NCBI GenBank assembly: GCA_050084515.1
Contig: CM114273.1
Span: forward strand, 2,790,001-2,854,000
Direction: 5' to 3'
DNA: 64,000 nt
Origin: Blasia pusilla
Taxonomy: Eukaryota; Marchantiophyta; Marchantiopsida; Blasiales
The notes below the pieces were generated by a model. That model had not been told where the DNA came from and did no database searches. It worked only from the letters and a program-made list of their open reading frames with translations. The position numbers were made by a program, and so were the translations under genes. This document shows, one piece after another, positions 1 through 11,929 of the stretch; the stretch's first letter is position 1; each line of letters starts with the position of its first letter.

Positions 1-149
1 GGAAGCGGATGGGCGCGGCGGAACAATCGACGAGCGCACAGAAATTCTAACCGCTGCGGGAGTATGCACATTGCACCGGCAGCACGAGGAGCTGGGCACC
101 ACCCCAACCTTCATCCCCACCAGAGACGGACGAAGAGTCGCACACAGCT

Positions 150-494
150 CCATTCTTCCTCCAATTTCTTTCTGTCTGTCTCTCTAGCTCTGGATGCAAT
201 GTGGACCGACGCTTTCTTTCTCTTCTCTCTCTCTCTCTCTCTCTCTCTGTGTGGCTATGGACGCAGAGCGGACAGACGTGTCTCAATTATTCAATTACAA
301 TTGGATTCCGCAAGAGCTGACAGAGGTTTTCGTTGCTAAAAGCAAGCAGAGGAGTAGTGTAGCAGCTCCATTCTTCCGCCAATTCCCCTCTCTCTCTCTC
401 TCTGTGTCCGTCTCGGAGACTATGGCTGCAGTGAGGACGGACAGACCTTCCTTCAATTGGCAGTGGGAGTGAATCCGCGAGTGCTGACAGAGGA
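150..494. repeat. Direct duplication of a CT-rich segment
   Basis: Two diverged copies (about 150-327 and 368-494) share the order: a TCCATTCTTCC start, a CT microsatellite (about 217-248 and 388-404), a CTATGG...GGACAGAC block, and an end reading GCTGACAGAGG. The copies differ by small indels. Open frames across this block on both strands (for example 64-339 and 194-472 plus) are low-complexity Ser/Leu or Arg/Glu runs from the CT tract and are not genes. It could be a 5' flanking region of something left of the window. Confidence 0.7.
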
Positions 495-565
495 GAGAGG
501 TTTGGAAGCAGTCGACTGTGCGGGAGGAAGATGATAAGAGAGGGAGATCTGCTCTATACGGAGCC

Positions 566-888
566 CCTAGAATTCCCATAAACGTCTCCCGCGGATAGTG
601 GTGTTCTTTACGGAGCGTGGGTGTTTTTCCCGTAGAATTCCTATAAACGTTCCCCGCGGGTAGTGGTGGTCCGTACGGAGAGTGCGTGTTGTGCCCGTAG
701 AATTCCCATAAACGTCTCCCGCAGATAGTGGTCTTTACGGAGAGTGTGTTTGGTGCGCGTAGACTTCCCATACACGTGCCCCGCGGAAAGTGGTGGTCTT
801 TACGGAGAGTGCGTGTGGTGCCCGTAGAATTCCCATACACATGCCCCGCAGATAGCGGTGGTCTTTACGGAGAGTGTGTGTGGTGCCC
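566..888. repeat. Five-copy tandem array, unit about 63 bp
   Basis: Units begin at about 566, 631, 696, 758 and 822. Each starts with a TAGAATTCCCATA-like block, then a CCCGCGGATAGTGGTGG-like block, then TTTACGGAGAGTGCGTG. Because the period is close to a multiple of three, the minus strand reads through the array as a repeating roughly 21-residue peptide. I take that as a by-product of the repeat, not a gene. About one and a half more units lie at 12031-12130 in the same orientation. Confidence 0.85.
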
Positions 889-992
889 ACGAAGGCCATA
901 AGAGTCACCCTTCGAGGTGCCTCGGTTTAGCACAAATTAAAAGCTCATTTAATTCCCGCCTAGCATCGGCTTAGGTAGGGTTTAGGGTTTAG
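889..992 (+). repeat. Dispersed repeat copy A, ending in a telomere-like box
   Basis: The segment starting AAGGCCATAAGAGTCACCC and running through CTCGG-TTTAG and TTTAATTCC to TTAGGT matches, in inverted orientation, 11930-12030. It ends at 977-992 with two plant-telomere-type TTTAGGG units (AGGGTTTAGGGTTTAG). Short motifs of this kind also occur as telo-boxes in plant promoters, so this is not evidence of a chromosome end. Confidence 0.7.
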
Positions 993-1691
993 ATGCGGAG
1001 TTCCAAATGGGGAACGAAGCCGAGTTCCGGCGACCTCATGACTGCCAGAGTTGGGTCACGCATGTAGACCGCGGTAGATGCTTGAGTGCGGTAGGAGCTG
1101 CGCCACAGTAGACGGCGCCGCGATAGACAACGCGAGGTAGACAGAGCAGCGGTAGACAAACGCCGAGGTTACAACACGGATTAGGGGGCACAATAGAGGC
1201 TCATCTGATCGTCACGGGGCGAGTTTGGCGACTCCAAGGCGCGCACGCGATTTTGAGAAATAGTAGATCACGAAGATGTTGCAAGGCCGTCGAGTTCACC
1301 AAGTTCGTGAACTCGGACGGCCTTGTTGAATGAAGCGCGCGCGATTCTGAGTAACAGTGACGTTTAAATGATTTAGGTGGCAGTGCAATGCGAAGTGGCA
1401 GGGGAATGTGGCAACTGTAGAGTGCGTGAACTTGGACTAACTTTTAGGTGAGCTCAGTTTCCTGCGGCTAAGTCACTATTGTTTTGAAATGTCATCTGTT
1501 TGTCAATTTGTACTACCCAAATCGAATAGTCCAAATTGATGCCATTTGGGGCTCTTGTGTGTGTCAGGTTTGATCATGGGTATGTCCTTGGAGGCCAAGG
1601 ACCTGGAACCAATCTGATATACTCCAAATAATGCCTACAACTTGGCTGAACTCCATTTCATTAGCGTTTAGGGTGAATATTCAGTGAATTT
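993..1691. other. Unassigned non-coding stretch
   Basis: No open frame of useful length, no tRNA-like structure and no repeat that I recognise. It contains a short run of related GGTAGAC-like motifs (about 1065-1160) and a repeated TTCACCAAGTTCGTGAACTCGGA palindromic patch near 1295-1318. Confidence 0.5.
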
Positions 1692-4600
1692 TTGTTCAGC
1701 ATGTCCAGGCCACTGAAATTCAGTTCATCTCTACCATGCGATGCCATTCAAAAACCTGATGATGGTCCATTCAACACGAATGCCCATTGCTTGTATGGTT
1801 CTAGAAAGGAGGCTTGGATAGAAGCCTCTTGTTTCCCAGATTTTATATTGGGAGAGGAGCGTTTGCTCCATTTCCAAACACATTTCAAAAAATAAAGGTC
1901 ATACTTGAAGCACATTCAAGGGCCGACCATCCATTACTTGTGTGCCTATGGACCACAATATTGGCGCAAGATGGTTTGGAAAGACTTACCACCTTCAACT
2001 TTTACAGAATATATTTTGAAGCAGGGCGGGAAGGGTAGTAGGTGTGAGAGTCAACTCAAATGTTTAGGTTTATCATAAGGACGGGGATGTCAATGTCATT
2101 TTGTTGCAATATCTCCTTATGATAGGCTTGGTACTATGTTAATTCGGGTTCTCCAAGAGCAACACGTAGACAAAAATGGTAGATATTACCATGGCCAATT
2201 AGATGAGACTTCCACAATGTGCAATGCCGATCTAGCCCCCAAGCTGAGCTCTACCTGCCGAGACTTTGTGGAGCATCTGCTGCATGTGAGTATCTCTCCT
2301 CATCACATCATGAAGATGCATACAAAGTAGATAAGAGATTTTATAGTAGACAACATTCAAGGAAACAACACCCTATCAAGAGATGCCTTACTCACACCTC
2401 AAGATATTCTAAAAATTAAGAATGCAATGAGAAGGCAAGAAGGCAGATATGATGGGACAAACGATGCTACACCGGTTCAGATGTAGGTTCAAAGACATCC
2501 GGATCATGTGCTGCTTTACAAACCCTTTGAATCCATCAACAATATACCATTAGCTCTTGTATTCTCAACACCGTGGATGCTTCAGAATCTCGTCCGCTTT
2601 GGAGATGGTGGTGCTATTAGCATGGAACCAACACGTACGAGGTGAATTGTTAGAAAACTTTATTCCTTTGTAGACTCTTTTCGTGAATCTTACATATTCT
2701 GCTCACTCTATTTGTAATGGAACACAACGTCTTTGTTGTCTTAAGGCGGAACTCCAAAAAAATGGTATTCCTATTTTGAATTTTCATATTACTGTATACT
2801 TGCAGGTATACATGTGAAACAAACTCATGCCAGAATTCTTGTTGTAAACTTAGTGATTTCTTGATTGGATGACAATACCAATCATTCACCTTGCTTCGGT
2901 TTGACTCTTTCCAAAATGGCTTGCCTATGGTTTGGGCTATTCTCCAACGCCACACTCAAGAAGACATTGCCAAAGTCCTCACAAGCATAAAAGTTGGAGC
3001 GAAAGTTATGTCTTTGACTATCGTGCGCATATTCTCTTTGAACGTTAATCTTGTTGTTGCGGAAGTGTGCATTCAATAGGTCACGCTCTCAACACCGATC
3101 TGCATCCAAACACGCACTCTAGTTAGTCGGGTCTTGGATCAATCAGCGGGCTAACTTTCCGAGTTCTCGTCTCGATATCTCATCAGGCTCAACCTTCCTA
3201 GTTTCGCGGTTCACAAAACGGGCAAGTCTCGAAAGACTTGGGAGAGACTTTCTGGTTGGTTCAGGAACCTCAAACAGCGTTTCGTGCCTGGTGGTTCCAA
3301 CTTTCCGATGGACGTCCAATGAGTCCCTAACCAAGACTCGCATGAAGTGAATCTCAGGTTGGAATCCAAATGTGGCGTACAAAGTCCACTTCCTTGGATC
3401 AGGTTTGGGTTTCGAGTTCCAACGCCAAACTCCCGTTCCATCCCATACCTCTGAGACGCCGTTTGGCGCTCAAAGTGGGGATTCGTGTTCCAAGATATCT
3501 TGGAGAGACTCCTCCCTTACTAGTACTTTTGGGGATCTCCGGGGTCCCCCTATCTTTAGGGAAAGACAAGTGGGCCTCTCCAATTGGCCCTCAACCCAAT
3601 TGCTCTCACAGTCATTTTCGGCCAATATCTCAATCTTGGCTCGCGTTTAGTCTAGGTTTCCTGGTCGCGACCACAAATGCATGAAACGCACAACTCTCTT
3701 CCGTGTTTCGTCTCTTGGACTTTTCCAAGAGACCTTTCCAAACGCCTCTCCAAAGCGCAAACATCGCAGCGAGAGTCCACTTGAGTTCTGATGTTCCGCT
3801 TGGTGCCTATTTGGTGTTGTTTGGTTATGTGGGTCGCGACATCGACGGCTGATGATGAGACTAGAGTACCATGGAGACCATCTTGCTTTATTGTAGATGA
3901 TTTGAAGGAAGAACACTCTGCCATTAGAGAAGTATTTCCAAGAGTTTCCATCCACCTTTGTATATGGCATTTCAGAAAGAGTTGGCTCATGCAACTCCAC
4001 CAACGCATTAGGTGTCCAATTATGAAAGCACAAATGAATCATGATCTTGGAAAAGTCATGTACATTTGCAATGCTAGTATGTTTCTGTGTCACACGTCCA
4101 AACCATTGGTCCATTTACTTTCCTACCTACATCCTTTGTATTCTAGTTTATACTTTGTTTTGTGACCCTAAACCAACTAGTCATGTGTTATGCAGATCTA
4201 GCTCAGGAGTCTATGATGTTCCTCAAAAGTATGCAAATTTATAGATGCACTTTGTGAAATACTTCGCAAGTTATTGGCACCCAAGATTTTCCACATGGCC
4301 CAAGGGCTATCACTCTGACGCAAGATCCGCACAAGATTCAAATGTAGCAATTGAAAGATGGCATGCCACCTTGAAAATGCATCTTTGTGCAAGCAAGCCA
4401 TCTAAGGGTACCCAATCTATTATTTGGTTACAATCGATTCTGAAAAATGAGATTCAAGACTTCTTTGGGTATATGACCCTCTTCAAGTCTGAGGGCAGGG
4501 TACGGAACAAGGCCATTTATGATGTAATGACCATGGCCATAAAGAATGCAAAATCTATTCCAAATGAACATGTTCAATTTGAAAATCCTGAAGGCAGAAA

Positions 4601-4900
4601 AAATGCGAAGGTGTAGAATAAGTCAAAGCCTAGTTTCTACCACTCCATCTCCAACTATGATTCCAAGAATGCAGCTTGTACATGTCCTAATGCTCAAGAA
4701 GGATTCACTTGCCTGACCTTCACTCTTAAACGATCTACAATTCATTTCTTCTCCGAATTCTTCCACGAACGGTATGCGGCTTTGAACCTAGGCCATCTGA
4801 ATCTTTCAGACAAGGTGAACTTATGCCTCTCAACAAACCTCATGGTTTCCAAAAAGGCAAGCCTTGCATCAACCAACTGTTTGCAGGTGTCTAACCTGAC
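1692..4900 (+). pseudogene. MULE (Mutator-like) transposase relic, copy 1
   Basis: Broken coding pieces of one Mutator-like transposase lie in order on the plus strand. An N-terminal part is at 1692-2400. A piece with FQNGLPMVWAILQRHTQEDI is at about 2905-2970. The core at 3850-4075 has FIVDDLKEEHSAIREVF followed by the C-x-x-H type block LCIWHFRKSW. A probable intron follows (about 4050-4196, ending TTATGCAG). A second core piece with ERWHATLKMHL is at 4245-4616, then an in-frame TAG at 4614-4616. Beyond it the frame continues into a degenerate SWIM zinc finger at about 4671-4735 (CTCPN...FTC, final His missing). MULE transposases move DNA by a cut-and-paste DDE mechanism. This copy has stops and frame changes and cannot be active. 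A related fragment lies at 61780-62200. Confidence 0.8.
3080..3790. other. Unrelated sequence interrupting the MULE relic
   Basis: Between the two MULE coding pieces lies about 700 bp without transposase similarity. Frames here encode no recognisable domain. It has several diverged copies of a block reading like TTGG-AGAGAC-TTTC and GTTTGGCG. It may be an insertion inside the MULE or a long intron. I cannot see target-site duplications. Confidence 0.35.
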
Positions 4901-6732
4901 ATCCCAAAAATCCTAGTAAACCCCACCTCATCTCCATATAGCTCTCAAATATGATATAACACTATTGCAATGCCAGTATGTTTGCAATTCAGGACTACTA
5001 CATGGTGGGGAGGTTGGGAGAAGTCTCTCTAATGTGGATATCCAATCTAAGACTATGGAGGGTTAGTGCAAGGCAAAGAGGAGCATGTGATGGACCTCTG
5101 CAAATTGAGTGTCATTTTTCAAGCTAGTCCAAGGCTCAAGGGCACCTTTTCTGAGTACCTATGCTTCAAGCAACAAGACAATGTCTTCCTGCGCCGGTAG
5201 GTCAAGTAATTCCCCAACAGCCAACCTCGAAGGCCGATGAGCCTTTGGCAAGAGCAAGTCCTTCTTTTTCCTTCGTTGGGCAGACCATCGCTTTTGTACA
5301 GTTCCGTTTAGCCTTATATTAGCAGCAGAAGGGGGCTTAATATCAACACCTACAAGCAAATAGAACACAATGTAAGTGCTTGATATACTAGTTTCTGTCC
5401 AGACCAAGGAAAGATGAAGTGTTGGTATGTGGATACACTTAGAGGATGAACTGGTTCATACCCTCTTCGTCTGTTGCAATCTTTCCATCCATATCTTCAC
5501 TTCTTTTGGATTTCTTCTTGGATCCAAGACAGGATAGGCAACAAGTGGTGGCTTTGCAAGTGTAGATTGAATACCTCCGGAGTACGAGCAAATTCCATGC
5601 AAAAGGGGCTCAGACATACAAATTGATCATGTTCAACATTGTAGATGAAATGTTTCCATTCCATCAGAGTGGAGAAGGTGTTGTTGGTATAGGGGGCTGA
5701 GGAGAAGAAGGATGCCTACCCTTGACCAAGGCAGCAAACATGATATCAATTATGAGAAAGCAGAAAAAATTAAAACTAGACTTCTTACTCTAAACGTAAG
5801 CTAGGCCTAAACTAAAAGTAAACACTACACTCGCTCGCAAGATAAGTCACCCCTTCCCCTAGCACTTGTGGGGGGAGGATTCCACCTTCGCAGATTTATT
5901 ATCTGCCAAACAAACCAATGTTGTGCAACCAAACAAACCAAGTGCAAATCTTTGTTTTTTGGACTAAAGCGTGATGTTAACAATGTAGGAGAGTTGTTAT
6001 ATTGTACATCTGAGGATATCGCTGTTTCCTTCATACTTGGGCAGATTTTTTCAACTCCATTCCATTACTCACGTTTTGAAAGTGGCATAGGAGGAGAATG
6101 GGGACTCATATGAGTTCATGTGTTTTTGGTTTTGTGTGTATGAGAGTTACCTATTGATTATGTGAGTGAACTCACGTCAAGTTAAGTTCTTGGGCATTTT
6201 TCTGAGTTCGTACCCGAATGTGAGAATGTGCCGGGTGGGTTAGATTGTTATGTCACTGACTCTCCCAACAACGATGGTGCTACCTCAACAAGAAAAGAGA
6301 CCCAAGTAGCCCGAAGCAAGGCTAGGGTCACTCTGAACATCAAGAAGACTTCAGAGAGTCTTCTCAGAGAGGTGAATCCAACTCCTCATTTAGAACTCTA
6401 TCCTTTAAGTTGAAAAGGTCCTCCATTTGTTCTGCAAGTGTCATTAGGAGGGTGTCCCCAAGGTTTACCCGGAAACAAGTGCAAGTGAAAGACACCAACC
6501 AGGAGGAGGTCCTTCTGGAAGATGCCTAGCTGAGCCAGGACCACGTCGTGAGAGACCCTAAACGCAAGCACAAGGGCAACATCACCCATTTGTTCCATCA
6601 GGACGGGGAAAAAGCTCCTTCAAGAAATCAGAGCCAGCAAAGGAATTGGAGGTAGTAACATTATCATCTGATTCAGACACCGTAGTTGACGAGCACCTGT
6701 CCTCCAACGAATAATGCTAAAGAGAAAATGAA
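4901..6732. other. Unassigned region
   Basis: No gene is supported. The longest frames (minus 5159-5407, plus 5868-6113, plus 6228-6413) show no domain, no plausible splice continuity and no motif that I recognise. It may be the 3' part of the MULE or other decayed repeat. Confidence 0.4.
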
Positions 6733-7327
6733 AACTACGGTGCATATTTTTACTCCCTTCGTAGAATTTGGCACTTTTGTAACGCTGTGACAGCTCTGGA
6801 TAAGGCAGAATGTTAACCACCCTTCAGCCCAAACTCTACTTCGTGACGAGGGAAAGAAGGAATGAAGTACCTTCAAGGACAAACCTTTCAGGGAGCGATT
6901 ACACCAGACATAGCGCAAATCCTGATCACATCTACAGTATCTACGTCCAAGTTCCCTAGCACATATGCTTCCTCTGAGCAATCCACTTGCTCACAAGCTG
7001 TAGCAAAGAAAACACCCTTGGCCACCTGTTCGTCTGTACCGCTTTCACAAGCACCAATTATAACTAATTTTCTCTTTATTTCTTTCGACTACTGAGTCTG
7101 ACTATGGTTAGCCTTCCTCACTGTGATCGGGATTTGCGCTATGTCTGGTGTAATAGCTCCCTAAGAGGTTTGTCCTTTAAGGTACTTCATTCCTTCTTTC
7201 ATTTTCTTTCTTTTAAGGAAGTAGAGTTTGGGCTGAAGGGTGGTTAACATTCTGCCGTATCCAGAGTTGTCAAAGCATTACAGAAAAGCCAAATTCTACA
7301 AAGGGAGGAAAAACATGCACCGTAGCC
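6733..7327. repeat. Foldback element, roughly 200-bp inverted arms
   Basis: The left arm (about 6733-6935) and right arm (about 7118-7327) are reverse complements with a roughly 180-bp loop. Shared landmarks in mirrored order are CTACGGTGCAT, the GTAGAATTTGGC block, GGCAGAATGTTAACCACCC, AAGTACCTT-AAGGACAAACC and ACACCAGACATAGCGCAAAT. Arms differ by scattered substitutions and a small indel (TTTCCCTCGTCACG versus a TTTCTTT-rich stretch). The GGGTGGTTAACATTCTGCC core occurs a third time at 10915-10956, so this is a repeat family. A foldback transposon or long MITE is the simplest reading. Confidence 0.85.
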
Positions 7328-7491
7328 ATTGAACTCATAACCTCACACAACTCCAAAGACGTGGAAGTTGAATTTGATAATGCGCCATAGTCAATGCTAG
7401 TTTCCTTGATCAATTAAACTTGTTGGGGTGTCAATCCCAATACCCATGGTGCAAACTCTGTGAACTCCCCAACCTAGACTCTTCTTTTCAA

Positions 7492-8089
7492 TCAAAGTGA
7501 ACAAGTTACTTTGGTGACATAATTGTAGGATGATCCAACCAAAGCATGCTTGATGTTATTAATGATGGTGGTTTTAAACTTTCCCTGGTCTTCATCCGTC
7601 ACAATGAACTCTACTTCGTTGTGTTTTGGGAAATAACAATCCAACCATACATGGTCACCATCTCTCCGTGCCTTAGCAGATAGGGATATAACTATGCCGT
7701 ATCTTTCGGATTGACCTTCCAAGCATGTGTAAAGACCTATCGGGACGCCCAAAATAACCCAATCATGTAAATAGGTCCCATCTCGAAAGTTACAAGATTT
7801 ACATATAATGTCTGCCACGTGAAATTGGGTGCCTCCATTACCATGGAAAATATTATTCACCCAAGTCTGTACATTGCCTGTGTTTCCTTCCAGAAACTAG
7901 TTGATATTCTCAGCCCCTCTAAACCCAATCCCTAAGTGCCTAAATTGAGCTACATCCATAAAGGTCTTGTTTACATTACCCATTGTTGCCTTCCAGGCCT
8001 ATTGAATTTTGAGGGAAATAAATTGAAACCATGTAAGCCTTTGGTCCTTAACCGCCAGAAAAGTTCTCAAAGCTAGTCGTGAATTTCCT
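7492..8089 (-). pseudogene. Unrecognised protein-coding relic
   Basis: One minus-strand frame runs from about 8089 to the stop near 7492, interrupted only by two TAG codons at 7999-8001 and 7897-7899. Between and after the stops the peptide looks like real protein, with mixed composition and landmarks MGNVNKTFMDVAQFRHLG, WVNNIFHGNGG and ILGVPIGLYTCLEGQSERYG. Upstream of 8089 a neighbouring frame contains a further plausible piece (VVQIAIYWNPRKFTTSFENF), suggesting a frameshift. I do not recognise the family. Both stops could be one-base changes from CAG, so decay is likelier than stop-codon readthrough. Transposon or retroelement origin is probable given the surroundings. Confidence 0.45.
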
Positions 8090-8989
8090 CGGATTCCAAT
8101 AGATCGCTATCTGCACAACTGTGAGCCGATCCAACTCCCCCCGTAGCTCAATACCTGATTCAATGGACAACAAGGAGTTAGAGGAGCATCAGACACTCCA
8201 CTGTGGAGAACTCCACTACACCGGCTGATGAACTCAAAGATCCAATGCGAATTGTGCACTCACAAGTTCTGATTCATTCATAGCCTTAGAATCATTAGTA
8301 AGTTTGTATTAAGTAGCCACTAACTTGCTTCATGACTTGCCCTTAGAGTGCTTGCAAGTTCAGAGGGGGGGGGACATGAGTACCCTAACTGCAAAGGAGG
8401 CATCCACTATAGACATTGATTTTCCAGCTGACCCTGTGGAAGAGCCCGTTGCTCCGCCCGCTTCTCCAGCCTCATTTCCGCCCGTGAAACAAGTCCCTAA
8501 ACCCACTTGGCAATGACATTATCTCCTAGTCTTTTTTGGGTGTAGGCATTTGTTAGTGACTCTTAAAACATGTGGAAATATATGCGAATCTTTCAGGTAG
8601 TAAGGATATTTGATGGCCCGAAAATACTGAAGTCACAACCCAAAAAAGTTCCACACACAGACAGGCAAGGGTACGCCTTGGATTTCATGTGTACATTTAA
8701 ATCAGATGGCAATGTGCAATTGCAATGGACTCACATGAGTTTTTTTATTTCACATTATGCAGACATGAGGGAGGACCTCTGCACCACTCAAGCCTACGAC
8801 ACCCACACATGTTGAATAGGAGGATGATAATCCAAACTCCACACCAATTCCAGACTTTGGAACGCCTAAGATGGAGCCGCTCCCTTGAAGAACTGTGGAA
8901 ATTTTGTATAGGTGATCATTATTCACAAGTAAGGTGGAAGTTTTTGCATTGTATTGTATACTCTTAGAGCAAGTATAGACTTCTACTAA
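8090..8989. other. Unassigned region
   Basis: Holds a short Pro/Ala-rich frame (plus 8376-8516) and frames at 8570-8967 with no recognisable domain. A G-run lies at about 8366-8373. Nothing else is supported. Confidence 0.4.
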
Positions 8990-9700
8990 CGTGACTGTTT
9001 GGACGTGTGACTTCCAACGTCCAAAAAACGTTTCTGTTGGGTACCCTTTCACACCCGCCTAGAGCGTTCCGGTGAGGTCGCTAGAAAGTGCCACATTGAA
9101 TGAGGATATATGAACTCTGATTATTTGGACTTCATATTTGTTTTTCATTGTTCTAAATCTACTGTCAAAAAAATGTTGCAACAGAGGCTGTTGGGTGAGG
9201 TCGTTGGAAAGCGCAACATTTTGCACCCGCTTAGAGCGTTCCGATGAGGTTGCTGGAAAGGGTGGCATTGGATGAGGAAAAGTATACACATATAGTTTGG
9301 AGTTAAATTTCGTTTTTTTTGTTCTCAAGCTGTAGTCAAAAAAACGTTTCGACAGGGGTTATTGGGTAGCCTTTTGCACCCGCCCGAGGCGTTAAGGTGA
9401 GCTCGCTGGAAAGTCTCTGGAAAGTCTCGACATTGGATGACACAAATTGGCCTCAGATTAATTGGAGTTCGCTCCATTGTTCCACTATTCTCATGCTACA
9501 GTCAAACAAGTTTTTCAATCCAGTTGTGTTGGGTACCCTTTTGGACCGGGCTGGGGCATTCCGGTGACTCTCATTGGACGAGGAAATATGAACGCAAAGT
9601 AATTGGAATTCTATTTTCTCGATGTTCTGAAGCCAAAGTTTGTTATGGCATCTCACAAGCAGTTTTATTGAATCTACAAAGTGTTCATAGGGTACAATGA
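8990..9700. repeat. Degenerate tandem array, unit about 160 bp
   Basis: Four or so units recur at about 9052, 9219, 9371 and 9537. Each has the order GCACCCGCC-AGAGCGTTCCGG-TGAGGTCGCTGGAAAG, then ACATTGGATGAGG, a TTGGAGTT-type block, then AGTCAAAAAAACGTTT and GTTGGGTACCC. Units are 70-85% alike by eye. Apparent frames in this stretch change from unit to unit and are not genes. Confidence 0.8.
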
Positions 9701-11765
9701 CATTAACACTCCTACTGCAGGCAATCATATTAGAAATCAGGCTACAACTCAGGGGTTGTACTATTCCATTTGAAATGATATGCGTCAAAAATTCATTTCA
9801 GAGGTATCCCTTACCTCACAAAATAGTCACGAAGGTAGAACTCAGCTCTGTCTAGTGACATTAGCATTCAAGGGTCGGAGTATTCTACTCATGGCTTGGT
9901 GATCTAACTCTGTTTGCATGTCTTTGAACTTTAACTTCTCTTCTGATTGAAGGGTGGTACGCTATCATGTACAAGCAATGGACACGGGTTATTTGGTTTG
10001 CGCCTACCTGTCCTGTGCAATACTTCTACCCAATCCATCTTCCTTCTTAAAGACCGATACAACCGGCCACTTGCTATGAAGCTTTCTGGACGCTGTATGT
10101 TTGAATTGTAAGTACACCAGTATTTGACTCAATCCTTGCCTTGAAGGTGGGCAATGGTTCATACTACGACTTCATCTGCTGTAAAGTATGATCAAGTAGC
10201 ACTTGCTTGCATTTAGCATCTTCAATGCATTCCGTGACTTTTCTGAAATACATGTTGTATATTTGATGTACTACATATGGTCATGTGTGTTGTCCTCTGG
10301 TAATGATTCTCATCATATGGAAATATGTAACTTGCGTAGTCAACAGCGATGTCTGGAGAGTCCTGCCCTGACATGGGTGTGCACCCATCTAATCCTTGGG
10401 TCAGGCCCTCAAAACCACCCGCCTTTGATCTGAACTTAGCACCAAGATATAGAAGGACTTGTATTTCTGTGTGCCCATACAATAGAAGACACTTAAGATG
10501 CACATCATGAGGACTTGGCTAGGTTATGGACGGCAAATTCAATGGTACAGAGGAGTGATGGCAAGACTATTGACTACTTCACAATTCTGAATAGAATTTC
10601 ACAATGGCGAAATGTACCATATGCCCTTACCTGGTGCGATAGAGAGACTGTACTCGTCAAGTAGTGCCTGTCGTAGCCTTGTGACACGAGAAGACATAGG
10701 CATGTGAACAGTGCAAAGTTCATTCCATCGTGGCTTCAGCATAAACAATGCATATCTTGGTGCTTTTCCTTTGAGCTCGAAAACAGGTTTTTTTTGTACA
10801 GGATGACTTGTATCAGAGCACGCTTACGTTTTGGTTGCATTGCGGTTCTTGAAACTCTCAAGGCTGATCCTTAGTGCGAAGCAATCTGGAATTTGTGCAA
10901 CTAAATCGATGACAAGGGTGGTTAACATTCTGCCATGTCCACAGCTGTCGAAGCATTTGAGAATTGACGAGGTTCTCACTACTACTACGGGAGTCACGAT
11001 GCAAACCTCGGCGACAAAGGCTGCCGACAAGAGTGATACTCGTATTGGGGAGCTAGTTATTCACGGGCCAAGACTTCTCTCGAAGTAAGTGAGAAGACGG
11101 ATAGAAATAAAAATGCTGCACAACTAAACTTCAGCCGCTTTGAGAAGGGAAGAAGAACTAGGAATCGGATGCTTGGACAATTCCATCCTCTAGAGATTGG
11201 GTGAAGTTCTTCAACCACTCACTCGGATACTGATTTCTCATGTCAAAAGAGGGTTTATCTTGAAGTCGCTGCAAGAAGCCATCATTCATGCAGCTTCACC
11301 CTCTCGAGTCCTATCAGTCTACCCACTGAAATATCAGCTAAAGAACCCTATTTTGGACAAGGTGGACGCTAAGGGAAGAGATTATTCAGCATCATCTACT
11401 ACTCAATCAATCCCTTGAATCTCAATCGCCAAATCAATCAACCATATACACTGACACTCTGAGTAGAATTTTACCTCAGCTCCGCAGCCGAAAGTGTGAG
11501 TTGAACTTTACCTCGGCTCCACAGCTCCGATCCCGTCCCGTCCAGGTCGCTTCCAAATCAGAATCCCCTCCCGTCCAGCTTCCATATCTTCCCAAGCCGA
11601 AGGCCTTTGAAATCTTCCCGAGCTTCCAGATCCAAGTTCACATTCCAAATCTTCGGGAGCTAGGTTTCGTGAAATCGTTCGTTCACCCTTAACCGCGGCC
11701 CCGCCCAGTACGAACTCACACACGGTCGCCCACACTCTTTTTTTCCCACCCACCCAAAGTCGACT
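9701..11765. other. Unassigned region with one foldback-family fragment
   Basis: No gene is supported. At about 10913-10960 lies a copy of the GGGTGGTTAACATTCTGCC core seen in both arms of the 6733-7327 foldback. Frames at 10203-10503, 10831-11088 and 11197-11418 have no recognisable motif. Confidence 0.4.
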
Positions 11766-11857
11766 CAGTCACACCCTCTACGCGGTACGGAATCCCAGTC
11801 ACACCCTCACGCGGTACGGAATCATAGTCACATCCTCACTCGGTACGTCGTCCCAGT
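11766..11857. repeat. Three-copy minisatellite, unit about 30 bp
   Basis: Three units of the form GTCACACCCTC-ACGCGGTACGGAATCCCA follow one another, the last with substitutions (CATCCTCACTCGGTACGTCG). Just downstream, an ATG in a good context (11877) opens a 24-codon frame containing a GTAAGC donor-like site at 11919. I do not call this a gene. Confidence 0.7.
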
Positions 11858-11929
11858 AAGCAAGTCCGCAGTCCCCATGGCCGGCGTTGCTCTTCCCGGC
11901 CCTCCACGACGAGAAGCGGTAAGCAAACC

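Noticed and set aside
295-840. 181-codon minus-strand frame as a gene
   Set aside because: It is made of the 63-bp tandem units and CT-rich duplication. The peptide is a low-information repeat and has no splice or domain support.
566-888. CRISPR-like array
   Set aside because: Units are directly adjacent with no unique spacers, and the DNA is eukaryotic. The same applies to the arrays at 9.0 and 34.2 kb.
977-992. Telomere or interstitial telomeric array
   Set aside because: Only two TTTAGGG units are present, too short to mean a chromosome end.
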